From Kitasatospora paranensis (GTDB lineage: Bacteria > Actinomycetota > Actinomycetes > Streptomycetales > Streptomycetaceae): DNA of 64,000 nucleotides. Shown here piece by piece: positions 53,729 to 61,531 of this stretch. Under the pieces are notes generated by a model. That model made no database searches and had not been told where the DNA came from. It worked only from the letters and a program-made list of their open reading frames with translations. The translations under genes and the position numbers were made by a program. The DNA lies in assembly GCF_039544005.1 (NCBI RefSeq), contig NZ_BAABKV010000001.1, forward strand, positions 1,922,001-1,986,000, read 5' to 3'. How positions within the stretch are numbered: position 1 is the first letter of the stretch; the number at the start of each line of letters is the position of its first letter.

Positions 53729-53760
53729 TGTACGGCGTACAATTTCTCGTACACCGTACA
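53729..53760 (-). promoter_or_regulatory. TetR-type operator at the MFS promoter
   Basis: TGTACGGCGTACA (53729-53741) and CGTACACCGTACA (53748-53760) are two copies of a TGTACGG(C/T)GTACA-like palindrome centred 19 bp apart, within 20-51 bases of the exporter start. TTGTAC on the minus strand can serve as a -35. The spacing and position fit repression by the downstream TetR protein. Confidence 0.65.
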
Positions 53761-53918
53761 AGGGGGGCCAGAAGGGCACCATCGGTTTTCTGCCGCGGGA
53801 CGACCGCGCCCGCCCCGGCGGCAGCCGGAGCGGGCAGGTGAGGCCGGAGCGGGCGGGGCAGGCGCGCGGCGGGTGAGGCCGGAGCGTGCGGGGCGAGCGT
53901 GCGGGCGGGCGGCTGATG

Positions 53919-55025
53919 TCAGGTCAGGGTGAGCCGGGCGCCGTCGAGGAAGTCCTCCAGCTCGGCCCGGTAGGGGGCGATGTCGATGCCCTGGTCGGCC
54001 AGCCAGGAGTCCGCGTGGTACTTGTCCAGGTAGCGGTCGCCCGGGTCGCAGATCAGCGTGACCACGCTGCCGCGCTCGCCCGCGGCGCGCATCTCGGCGA
54101 CGATCCGCAGCGCGCTCCACAGACCGGTGCCGGTGGAGGCGCCGACCTTCCGTCCGAGGACGTGTTCCAGGACGCGGATCGCGGCGATCGAGGCGGCATC
54201 CGGGACTTTCATCATCCGGTCGACGGCACCCGGCACGAAGCTGGGCTCCATCCGCGGACGGCCGATGCCCTCGATCCGCGAACCGCTGGCGCAGACCGCC
54301 GCCGGGTCGTGCTCCACCCAGCCCTGGAAGAAGCAGGAGTTCTCCGGGTCGGCGACACAGATGCTGGTGTCGTACTGCATGTAGTGCACGTACCGGGCGA
54401 TGGTGGCCGAGGTGCCGCCGGTGCCGGCGGTCGCCACGATCCAGGCGGGCTCCGGGTGCGGCTCCAGCCGCAGCTGCGCGAAGATCGACTCGGCGATGTT
54501 GTTGTTGCCCCGCCAGTCGGTGGCCCGCTCGGCGTAGGTGAACTGGTCCATGTAGTGCCCGCCGGTCTCCTCGGCCAGCCTGGCGGAGACCTCGTACACC
54601 TCGCACGGGTTGTCGACGAGGTGACATCGGCCGCCGTGGAACTCGATCAGATCGATCTTGGCCTGGCTGGTGGTCCTGGCCATCACCGCGACGAACGGGA
54701 CGCCGATCAGCTTGGCGAAGTACGCCTCGGAGACGGCCGTGGAGCCGCTGGAGGCCTCGATGACGGGCTTGCCCGGTCTGATCCAGCCGTTGCACAGGCC
54801 GTAGAGGAAGAGCGACCGGGCGAGGCGGTGCTTGAGGCTGCCGGTGGGGTGGGTGGACTCGTCCTTGAGGTAGAGGTCGATGCCCCAGTCCTCGGGCAGC
54901 GGGAAGCGCAGCAGGTGCGTGTCGGCGGAGCGGTTCGCGTCCGCCTGGACCTTGCGGACGGCCTCCTTGAGCCAGTCGCGATAGGCGCGGTCACTGCGGT
55001 CCACGTCGACGGTGTGCAGGGCCAT
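53919..55025 (-). CDS. cds1: PLP-dependent cysteine desulfhydrase (Cds1-like)
   Basis: A 368-residue fold-type II PLP enzyme. Lys65 in [15 protein letters not shown] is the Schiff-base lysine, [15 protein letters not shown] binds the substrate, and [18 protein letters not shown] is the phosphate-binding glycine loop. The TGSLKHR segment and overall length match mycobacterial Cds1, an L-cysteine desulfhydrase releasing H2S, pyruvate and ammonia, rather than cysteine synthase. ATG 55025 follows GGGAGAAGAG. The inverted repeat at 55084-55114 lies 59 bp upstream. Confidence 0.85.
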   Translation of the reverse strand: MALHTVDVDRSDRAYRDWLKEAVRKVQADANRSADTHLLRFPLPEDWGIDLYLKDESTHPTGSLKHRLARSLFLYGLCNGWIRPGKPVIEASSGSTAVSEAYFAKLIGVPFVAVMARTTSQAKIDLIEFHGGRCHLVDNPCEVYEVSARLAEETGGHYMDQFTYAERATDWRGNNNIAESIFAQLRLEPHPEPAWIVATAGTGGTSATIARYVHYMQYDTSICVADPENSCFFQGWVEHDPAAVCASGSRIEGIGRPRMEPSFVPGAVDRMMKVPDAASIAAIRVLEHVLGRKVGASTGTGLWSALRIVAEMRAAGERGSVVTLICDPGDRYLDKYHADSWLADQGIDIAPYRAELEDFLDGARLTLT

Positions 55026-55083
55026 CGCTCTTCTCCCTTGTCCGGTCCGATCCCTTGTCCGGGTCCGGCCACCTCCACCGAGT

Positions 55084-55114
55084 GTAACAGTCGCCTACGA
55101 TAAGTGACTGTTAC
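55084..55114. promoter_or_regulatory. Inverted repeat upstream of the cysteine desulfhydrase gene
   Basis: Perfect 9-bp arms, GTAACAGTC (55084-55092) and GACTGTTAC (55106-55114), separated by 13 bases. On the minus strand TACACT (55081-55086 region) could be a -10 overlapping the first arm. This is a plausible repressor or activator site for the downstream gene. Confidence 0.5.
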
Positions 55115-55195
55115 GAAGCCTCCAGTGAACCCTTATCGGGCCCCGAACCGGTGTGCGGCCGGGGCCCGTGGGCCCACGCGCTGCCCGAACGGCGG

Positions 55196-57772
55196 TCAGT
55201 CCGCCGCGATCGCCCGGAGGACGTCGAGCCGCGCCGCCCGCCCGGCCGGACGGAGGCCCGCGACGGCGCCCGCCACCAGGCCGGCGATCAGCACCACGGC
55301 GAGCCGGCCGGCCGGCAGCGCGAACGAGCCGTCTCCCGCGCTGTCCGACGCGCGGACGAGCGCCCAGCCGAGGAAGGCGCCCAGCCCGAGTCCGCCCACC
55401 GTGCCGAACGCCGCCACCAGCACCGACTCCCAGCGCACCATCGACCGCAGCTGGCCGCGGGTCTGGCCCACCGCCCGCAGCAGACCGAGCTCACGGGTGC
55501 GCTCGTGGACCGCCAGGGTCAGCGTGTTGGCGATGCCGAGCAGTGCGATCAGCACCGCCAGGGCGAGCAGCGCGTACACCACGGACAGCATGATGTCGAC
55601 GCCGCCGGCGGCGCTCGCCGCGTACTCGGCCCGGTCCTGGACCTGCGGGCTGCCGAAGCCGGCGGCCACCCGCTCGACCGCGGCCCGGCCCGCGGCGGGT
55701 GACACGCCGGGCTTCAGGGCGACCGCGACCAGGGTGTCGCTGTCCTGGCCCCGGTGCGGCGCCCAGGCCTGGCGGGTCATCAGGTAGTCGCCCGCCACAC
55801 CGCCGCCCTCGTACAGCGCGCGAACGGTGAAACCGGCGGTGCCGTCGGCGAAGGTCACCGGGACGGTGCTGCCCAGATGCCACCCGCGGGCGGCGGCCTC
55901 GGTGCGGGACACCGCGAGGCCGTCGGTGCCGAGCGCCGCCAGCGAGCCGTCCACCCGGCCGAGCGCGACCACGCCGGCGAGGCGGGACGGGTCGGTGACG
56001 TCCAACTGCCGCCCGTGGCCGTCGATCCGGGCGACCCCCTTGCCGAGCCCCACGGCCTGCCGCACCTCGGGCAGCGCCCGGACGGCGTCGGCGAGCCCCG
56101 GGCTGACGCCGCTGCCGCCGGCGCCGAACGAGGGCGCCGTCACCGCCAGATCACCGGCGAAGGAGCGGTTGACCGTGTCGTCGAGGGTGGCCCGGATCGA
56201 GGCGCCGAAGACGGTGAACAGGGTGACCACCGCGACCCCCACCATCAGGGCGGTGGCCGTCGCCGCCGTCCGGCTCGGATTGCGGGCGGCGTTGCGCCGG
56301 GCCAGGACTCCGCCGACCCCGCGCAGCCGGGGCAGCGGCGCCCCGAGGACGCGGACCACCGGCACCGCGGCCACCGGCCCCAGCACCACCGTGCCGGCCA
56401 GCGCCGCGACCGCGCCGACGGCGGTGAGCAGCACCGAAGGGCCACCGGACCCGCCGCGGGTCGCGCCGACCGCTGCCAAGGGGACGCCGCCGACGAGCAG
56501 GACGGCACCCAGCACCGCCCGTACCCGGCCGCCGCGGCCGCTCGCCGCACCGTCCACCGCCGTCTCGCGCAGAGCGGCGAGCGGAGCCGTGCGGCCGGCC
56601 CGCACGGCGGGGACCAGCGCGGAGCCGAGGGTGACCAGGACCCCGACGGCGAGCGGCAGGGCGATCGATGCCGCCGCGACCACCATGCCGCCGGTCGGCA
56701 ACGAGAAGCCGAGCGCCGCGAACAGCGCCTTCAGGCCGGCCGCAACGCCGACACCGCCGAGCAGACCGGCTGCCGAGGCCGCCACCGCGACCATCGCCGC
56801 CTCGGCCAGCGTGCCGAGCAGGACTTGCCGCCGACTGGCGCCCAGCGCCCGCAGCAGGGCGCTCTCCCGCGTCCGCTGCGCGACCACGATGGCGAAGGTG
56901 TTGTGGATGGTGAAGGTCGCCACCAGCAGCGCGATACCGGCGAACACCAGCAGCAGCGTGGTGAACATGGTCAGGAAGCGCCCGGAGACGTCCGCCGTCG
57001 ATTCGGCCGTGGCCGCCCGACCGGTGAGCGCCTGCACACCCGACGGCAACTGAGGGACGATCCGGTCGACCAGCTGAGCCTGGCTCAGGGAGTCGGACCG
57101 CACCCGGATCGCGGACGCCTGACCATGGCCCTTCGGGGTGAGGTGGCGTTCGGCATCGGCCAGGGTCAGCCCGGTGAAGGTGGACGGACCCATGCCGTCG
57201 GCGTCCGCGCCGAAGGTCGCGATGCCGACCACGGTGATCCGCACCGGGTCGGGCGTGCGCAGCACGGTGGTGTCGCCGAGGTGGAGCCCGCCGGCCCTGG
57301 CCGCGCCACGGTTGATCACGGCCTCGCCGGGCGCGGCGGGCGCCCGGCCCTCCGACAGCCGGTACGGGTTGAGGACGGGGTCGGTGAGCCAGTTCCCTGC
57401 GAGGGTCGGCGGGCCCTGGCCGCCGACCGGCTTGCCGTCGTGACCGACCAGCTGCCCCGCGCCCTGGACGGACGCCTCGGTGGCGCTCACCCCCGGCACG
57501 GTGCGCAGCCGGTCGGCGAGCGCCGCTTCGACGGGCGCGCGGACGCCGCCGGGCACGCCCTGGGCGTCCAGCACGTCGGCGCTGCGGACCACGGCGCCCG
57601 TCCCGGCGTTGGCGTCGGCGAACAGGGTGTCGAAGTTGGCCCGCAGGGTGTCGCCGAGCACCATGGTGCCGGTCAGGAAGGCAACGCCGAGCAGGACGGC
57701 CAGTGCCGTGCCGAACAACCGGCGACGGTGGGCGCGGGCCGAACGGAGGCCGATGCGCAGGGTGGTGTTCAT
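55196..57772 (-). CDS. ABC exporter permease, FtsX/MacB-type double domain
   Basis: An 858-residue permease. RSARAHRRRLFGTALAVLLG starts the first membrane helix, then a large outside domain (residues 45-250) and a first FtsX core (TFTIHNTFAIVVAQRTRESALL, LRALGASRRQVLLGTLAEA). A second half repeats this (NAARNPSRTAATATALMVGV, then TLTLAVHERTRELGLLRAVG). With the ATPase whose stop overlaps its start it forms a MacB-like exporter acting on substrates outside the membrane, for example peptides or lipids. Confidence 0.93.
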   Translation of the reverse strand: MNTTLRIGLRSARAHRRRLFGTALAVLLGVAFLTGTMVLGDTLRANFDTLFADANAGTGAVVRSADVLDAQGVPGGVRAPVEAALADRLRTVPGVSATEASVQGAGQLVGHDGKPVGGQGPPTLAGNWLTDPVLNPYRLSEGRAPAAPGEAVINRGAARAGGLHLGDTTVLRTPDPVRITVVGIATFGADADGMGPSTFTGLTLADAERHLTPKGHGQASAIRVRSDSLSQAQLVDRIVPQLPSGVQALTGRAATAESTADVSGRFLTMFTTLLLVFAGIALLVATFTIHNTFAIVVAQRTRESALLRALGASRRQVLLGTLAEAAMVAVAASAAGLLGGVGVAAGLKALFAALGFSLPTGGMVVAAASIALPLAVGVLVTLGSALVPAVRAGRTAPLAALRETAVDGAASGRGGRVRAVLGAVLLVGGVPLAAVGATRGGSGGPSVLLTAVGAVAALAGTVVLGPVAAVPVVRVLGAPLPRLRGVGGVLARRNAARNPSRTAATATALMVGVAVVTLFTVFGASIRATLDDTVNRSFAGDLAVTAPSFGAGGSGVSPGLADAVRALPEVRQAVGLGKGVARIDGHGRQLDVTDPSRLAGVVALGRVDGSLAALGTDGLAVSRTEAAARGWHLGSTVPVTFADGTAGFTVRALYEGGGVAGDYLMTRQAWAPHRGQDSDTLVAVALKPGVSPAAGRAAVERVAAGFGSPQVQDRAEYAASAAGGVDIMLSVVYALLALAVLIALLGIANTLTLAVHERTRELGLLRAVGQTRGQLRSMVRWESVLVAAFGTVGGLGLGAFLGWALVRASDSAGDGSFALPAGRLAVVLIAGLVAGAVAGLRPAGRAARLDVLRAIAAD

Positions 57773-58620
57773 GCCCGGCCGCTCCCCTCGTCGGTGCCTG
57801 CAGTCAGCGGAGCGCGGGTGTCGCGGGTGTCGCGGGCTTCCATGTCGACGCGGGTGTCCACGTCGGCGCGGGTGTCGCGGGTGTCGAAGGCCTTCATCCG
57901 GTCGAGCACGCGATCCGCGGTGGGTTCGCGCATGCTGTCGACGAGACGCCCGTCGGCGAGGAACAGCACCTCGTCGGCATGAGCGGCCGCCGTCGGGTCA
58001 TGGGTGACCATCACCACCGCCTGGCCCATGGTGTCCACGGCCCGCCGGAGCAGACCGAGGACTTCGGCACCGGAGCGGGAGTCGAGATTGCCGGTCGGCT
58101 CGTCCGCGAACACGACCTGGGGGCGCCCGGCCAGGGCCCGCGCGACGGCGACGCGCTGCTGCTGCCCGCCGGAGAGCTCCGCCGGGCGGTGCCGCAGCCG
58201 GTCGCCGAGCCCGACGACGTCGATCAGCGCGTCGATCCACGGGCCGTCGGGTGCGGCACCGGCGAGGTCGAGCGGCAGGGTGATGTTCTCCCGGACGGTG
58301 AGTGTCGGCACCAGGTTGAACGACTGGAACACGAAGCCGATCCGCTCGCGCCGAAGCTCCGTCAGTCTCCGGTCGTTCAGGCTGCCCAGCTCGGTGCCGC
58401 CGATGAAGGCACTGCCCGCGGTGAGCGTGTCCAGACCGGCGGCGCAGTGCATCAGCGTCGACTTGCCGGAGCCGGAAGGCCCCATGATCGCGGTGAACCT
58501 GCCGGCCGGGAACTCCACCGACACGTGGTCCAGCGCCCGCACCCGGGTCTCGCCGATGCCGTACACCTTCACGGCATCGGCCACCCGGGCGGCGGCGTGC
58601 AACTCCACGACGACGCTCAC
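57769..58620 (-). CDS. ABC exporter ATPase (MacB/LolD-type)
   Basis: A 283-residue ATPase: Walker A GPSGSGKST (about residue 45), signature LSGGQQQRVAVARAL (about 146), Walker B VVFADEPTGNLDSRSG (about 166) and H-loop VTHDP. The C-terminal tail is unusual: about 25 residues built from repeated Arg-Asp-Thr and Val-Asp-Thr units, encoded by a GCGGGTGTC DNA repeat at 57813-57888. GTG 58620 overlaps the SHOCT stop (GTGA), and its own stop overlaps the permease start. Confidence 0.93.
   Translation of the reverse strand: MSVVVELHAAARVADAVKVYGIGETRVRALDHVSVEFPAGRFTAIMGPSGSGKSTLMHCAAGLDTLTAGSAFIGGTELGSLNDRRLTELRRERIGFVFQSFNLVPTLTVRENITLPLDLAGAAPDGPWIDALIDVVGLGDRLRHRPAELSGGQQQRVAVARALAGRPQVVFADEPTGNLDSRSGAEVLGLLRRAVDTMGQAVVMVTHDPTAAAHADEVLFLADGRLVDSMREPTADRVLDRMKAFDTRDTRADVDTRVDMEARDTRDTRAPLTAGTDEGSGRA
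57813..57888. repeat. GCGGGTGTC tandem repeat inside the ABC ATPase gene
   Basis: About six imperfect 9-bp units (GCGGGTGTC) in the 3' end of the ATPase gene. They encode a repeated Asp-Thr-Arg tail. Such repeats can vary in copy number by slippage without breaking the frame. Confidence 0.7.
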
Positions 58621-58907
58621 TTGCCACCGCCGGTCTGCGGCTGCCGGAGGTGCTCGGTCAGCACGGAACGGCGTGCCCGGTACTCCTCGACGTCGATCTC
58701 GCCGCGGGCGTACCGGTCACCGAGCGTGGCCAGCGGGCCCTGGCCGCCCTGACCCGGACCGCAGCCGTGGGACCACGGGCCGCGCCGCCACACCGTCCGG
58801 CGGAGGATCAGTACCACCAGGACCACCGCCGCCGCCCAGAACAGCGGGACGAGCAGGATCCAGGGCCCGGGCCAGTGCCCGTCCGCGTTCGCCAGCAGGG
58901 TGTCCAT
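58617..58907 (-). CDS. SHOCT-domain membrane protein
   Basis: A 96-residue protein with one membrane helix (WILLVPLFWAAAVVLVVLIL, residues 14-33) and a C-terminal SHOCT motif (LATLGDRYARGEIDVEEYRARRSVL, given in parts LGDRYARGEID and VEEYRARR). I chose ATG 58907 rather than the Met three codons upstream because GAGGAG has correct spacing only for 58907. It heads the operon SHOCT-ATPase-permease. The inverted repeat at 59011-59026 lies 104 bp upstream. Confidence 0.88.
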   Translation of the reverse strand: MDTLLANADGHWPGPWILLVPLFWAAAVVLVVLILRRTVWRRGPWSHGCGPGQGGQGPLATLGDRYARGEIDVEEYRARRSVLTEHLRQPQTGGGK

Positions 58908-59010
58908 GACGTCCATCTCCTCGGTGTCGTCGGTGTCGCCCACTTCGCGACACTGAGAGCCTGCCGCCGGAGCACGCCCCTGCGCGTCGTCCGGCCAGCG
59001 GCATCGGCCC

Positions 59011-59026
59011 TACTCCCGGCGGAGTA
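59011..59026. promoter_or_regulatory. TACTCC/GGAGTA inverted repeat upstream of the SHOCT-ABC operon
   Basis: TACTCCCGGCGGAGTA, about 104 bp before the SHOCT start. Almost the same sequence, TACTCCCCGGGAGTA, lies 61 bp upstream of the sensor kinase gene at 62874-62888. This makes it the likely binding site of the NarL-type response regulator encoded at 60739-61401. Confidence 0.65.
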
Positions 59027-59043
59027 CGAGGAGGCCGCCGGGG

Positions 59044-59547
59044 TCAGCCAGGGGTGGGGTTCGGGCCTGGGTCGGGGGCCGGGCCGAGGTCGGGGGCTGG
59101 GCCGGCCTGGACGTGGTCGAAGACGCGGCGCAGCAGCGCGGTGAGCTGGTCGCGCTCGGCGTCGTCGAGCGGGGCGAGGAGATCGTCCTGGACGGCCTCG
59201 GCGTCCGACCGGAGTGCGGCCAACGCGGTACGGCCCTCCGGGGTGACGGTGACCCGGACGCGGCGGCGGTCGGCCGGATCGCGGGTGCGCCCGACCCATC
59301 CGGCGGCGGCGAGTTCGTCGACCACCTTGGCGATGTCGCTCGGGTCCACCGACAACCGGGTGGCCAGGGCCCGCTGCACGTGGGGGCCGAAGTCGGTGAG
59401 CGCTGCGAGGACGGCCATGTGCCACAGCCGGAGCCCCCGGGCCGCGAGGCGCTCGGTCAGGCGCCCGCGGGCCGCCTTGCCCGTCCGGGAGAGCAGATAG
59501 GTGGTCAGGCAAACCAGGCTGGGCGGGGCGGCTTCGGGGGATTCCAT
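59044..59547 (-). CDS. MarR-family regulator
   Basis: A 167-residue winged-helix regulator. LRLWHMAVLAALTDFGPHVQ and RLSVDPSDIAKVVDELAAAG are the helix-turn-helix core; the wing is RTRDPADRRRVRVTVTPEG. The C-terminal tail is Pro/Gly-rich. ATG 59547 is divergent from the VOC gene across a 75-bp gap that contains a perfect 20-bp operator palindrome, so the protein probably represses both genes. Confidence 0.92.
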   Translation of the reverse strand: MESPEAAPPSLVCLTTYLLSRTGKAARGRLTERLAARGLRLWHMAVLAALTDFGPHVQRALATRLSVDPSDIAKVVDELAAAGWVGRTRDPADRRRVRVTVTPEGRTALAALRSDAEAVQDDLLAPLDDAERDQLTALLRRVFDHVQAGPAPDLGPAPDPGPNPTPG

Positions 59548-59585
59548 ACCCGGAAGTGTAGGTGCGTATTGTCGGTCCGGACCTA

Positions 59586-59605
59586 TAGTGGGTGCACACC
59601 CACTA
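59586..59605. promoter_or_regulatory. MarR operator palindrome
   Basis: TAGTGGGTGCACACCCACTA: two perfect 9-bp arms around a CA centre, in the gap between the divergent MarR and VOC genes. It lies 18 bases before the VOC GTG and 39 bases from the MarR ATG. Confidence 0.8.
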
Positions 59606-59622
59606 ATTTGGAGGATGCCGCC

Positions 59623-60069
59623 GTGGACGCCCTTCACCCCCGCCTGCTCGTCAGCAGATTCGCCGAGACCTTCCGCTTCTACGAGGCCGTCCTCCCGGAG
59701 TTGACGGGTGCCCAGCTGATGAAGGGCGATGCCGACGGCCCGTACGCCCACTGGGACGTCGACGGACAGGGCGTGCTTGCCCTGTTCGATCGCGCCGCGA
59801 TGGCCGGTGCGCTCGGCCCGGATGTCATGGGCCCCGACGCCGTCGGCTCCGGCCTCAGGGCAGGCGACGAGGACGGAGGTCAAGGCGACGGCAGGGGCGT
59901 GATGTTCGTCTGCCGGGTCGACGACGTGGAGGTCGGCCATGCGCTCTGCCTGCGCCACGGCGCCATCTCCGTGGCTGCGCCGACCGATCGTCCGGCGTGG
60001 GGGCCTGCGCTGCGTACCGCGCACCTGCGCGATCCGGAGGGCACGCTGATCGAGCTCCAGTCCTACTGA
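59623..60069 (+). CDS. VOC (glyoxalase/bleomycin-resistance fold) protein
   Basis: A 148-residue protein of the vicinal-oxygen-chelate fold. HPRLLVSRFAETFRFYEAVL is the first beta-alpha unit and HLRDPEGTLIELQSY the last, with its metal-site Glu. The Gly/Asp-rich loop near residues 75-90 is longer than usual. GTG 59623 follows GGAGG. Under MarR control it may detoxify or bind a small molecule; the exact substrate is unknown. Confidence 0.88.
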   Translation: MDALHPRLLVSRFAETFRFYEAVLPELTGAQLMKGDADGPYAHWDVDGQGVLALFDRAAMAGALGPDVMGPDAVGSGLRAGDEDGGQGDGRGVMFVCRVDDVEVGHALCLRHGAISVAAPTDRPAWGPALRTAHLRDPEGTLIELQSY

Positions 60070-60077
60070 CGGCACCC

Positions 60078-60550
60078 TGACGCCCCGTCGGCAACCGACC
60101 GTCAACCGGCCGGGCGGGCCCGGGCGGGTGCCGCGCGCAGGGCATCCGACCGCCTCCGTCGGTAGGACGCACGCCTGCCCTGCGGCCGCCGGACCGGACG
60201 GCCCCGCGGGCCGCCCCTGGCCCGCCGGACGGGGCCGCCCAGCAGGCCCGGAGCGGCCCGGAGGCAGGGGTGCGGAATCGGGCGGGATCAGGCATGGGAT
60301 CGGGCGCCGGTGGGGGCCCGGTGGGAGCGGCCCGTGGCCCACCGGGGCCCGCGCGGAGACGGGGCGCGGGCCCGGGGACGGCAGGTTCGTCAGCGGGCAC
60401 TGGTCTGCCGGGCAACGGACGGACGGGCAGCGGCCTGGCGGGGAACAGGTGCAGGGGCAACAGGTGGGCGGCCCTGGCCAGGACCGTCGAGGCGAGCAGG
60501 AGAAGAACGAGGGTGGCACCGAGAGCCGCGCAGCGGCGGATGATTCGCAT
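60078..60550 (-). other. Possible secreted protein N-terminus; otherwise no gene (60070-60738)
   Basis: Minus-strand ATG 60550 begins RRCAALGATLVLLLLASTVL, a good signal peptide (basic residues, hydrophobic core, ARA cleavage site), followed by Pro/Arg-rich sequence (PLHLFPARPLPVRPLPGRPV). The frame stays open into the VOC gene to 59855, so the true end is not visible and a frameshift is likely. The ribosome site is weak. The 3' limit given here is arbitrary. The remainder of the 669-bp gap shows no other gene. Confidence 0.25.
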
Positions 60551-60738
60551 GACGAGAAGTCAACTCCGCCCGGCGCACAACGCCCATACCCCCAGCACCC
60601 GTCTTCGAGGTGGTGCTTCCTCCACCTGCTGCAGGCCCCCGCACCCCCGAGCCCCCGCGCCCCCGAGCCCCGGACCTCGAGCCCCGGACCCCGTGAGTCG
60701 GACCCCGTGAGTCGGGGCACCTCCGCCCGGCTCTGCGC

Positions 60739-61401
60739 TCAGCCCAGCCAGCCGGGCCTGACCAATCCCGACTCGTAGGCCAGGACGACCAGTTGGGCCC
60801 GGTCGCGGGCCCCGAGCTTGATCATGGCCCGGCTGACATGGGTCTTGGCGGTGAGCGGGCTGACCACCAGGCGTCGCGCGATGTCCTCGTTCGAGAGGCC
60901 GAGCCCGACCAGCGCCAGCACCTCCCGTTCCCGCTCGGTGAGGACGTCCAGGCCTCCCGGCTGCGGCGCCTTGGAGCGGGCCGCGAACTCGCCGATCAGC
61001 CGCCGGGTCACGCCCGGCGAGAGCAGGGCGTCCCCGGCCGCCGCCACCCGGACGGCCCGGAGGAGTTCGGCCGGTTCGGTGTCCTTCACCAGGAAGCCCG
61101 CGGCGCCGCCGCGCAGCGCCTCGAAGACGTACTCGTCGAGCTCGAAGGTGGTCAGGACGACCACACGAAGGCCCGCCAGGGACGGGTCCGCGCCGATCCG
61201 GCGGGTGGCCTCCAGACCGTCCAGCCGGGGCATCCGGATGTCCATCAGGACGACGTCGGGGCGCAGTTCGACGGCGAGCGCGACAGCCTGCTCACCGTCG
61301 TCGGCCTCACCCACCACCTCGATGTCGGGCTGGGCGTCGAGCAGCGCCCGGAAGCCGGCCCGGACGAGAGCCTGGTCGTCCGCCAGCAGCACCCTGATCA
61401 T
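60739..61401 (-). CDS. NarL/LuxR-type response regulator
   Basis: A 220-residue response regulator. VLLADDQALVRAGFRALLDA starts the receiver; the phospho-acceptor Asp is in VVLMDIRMPRLDG (about residue 54) and the conserved Lys in FLVKDTEP (about 106). The C-terminal LuxR helix-turn-helix is LTEREREVLALVGLGLSNED, then IARRLVVSPLTAKTHVSRAM. It lies 131 bp downstream of its sensor kinase, same strand. Its probable target is the TACTCC/GGAGTA repeat upstream of its own operon and of the SHOCT-ABC operon. Confidence 0.95.
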   Translation of the reverse strand: MIRVLLADDQALVRAGFRALLDAQPDIEVVGEADDGEQAVALAVELRPDVVLMDIRMPRLDGLEATRRIGADPSLAGLRVVVLTTFELDEYVFEALRGGAAGFLVKDTEPAELLRAVRVAAAGDALLSPGVTRRLIGEFAARSKAPQPGGLDVLTEREREVLALVGLGLSNEDIARRLVVSPLTAKTHVSRAMIKLGARDRAQLVVLAYESGLVRPGWLG

Positions 61402-61531
61402 CGCTCGCTCCTCAGCACTCTGCCCCCACGGCCCTCTCCCCCGTCGGCAGCGCTCTCCCCCGTACGCGCGGCACGGAGCGCAACGGGCGCAGCCTCGCCC
61501 TTCGCCCCACCGACCGCGCGCGCCGACACGC

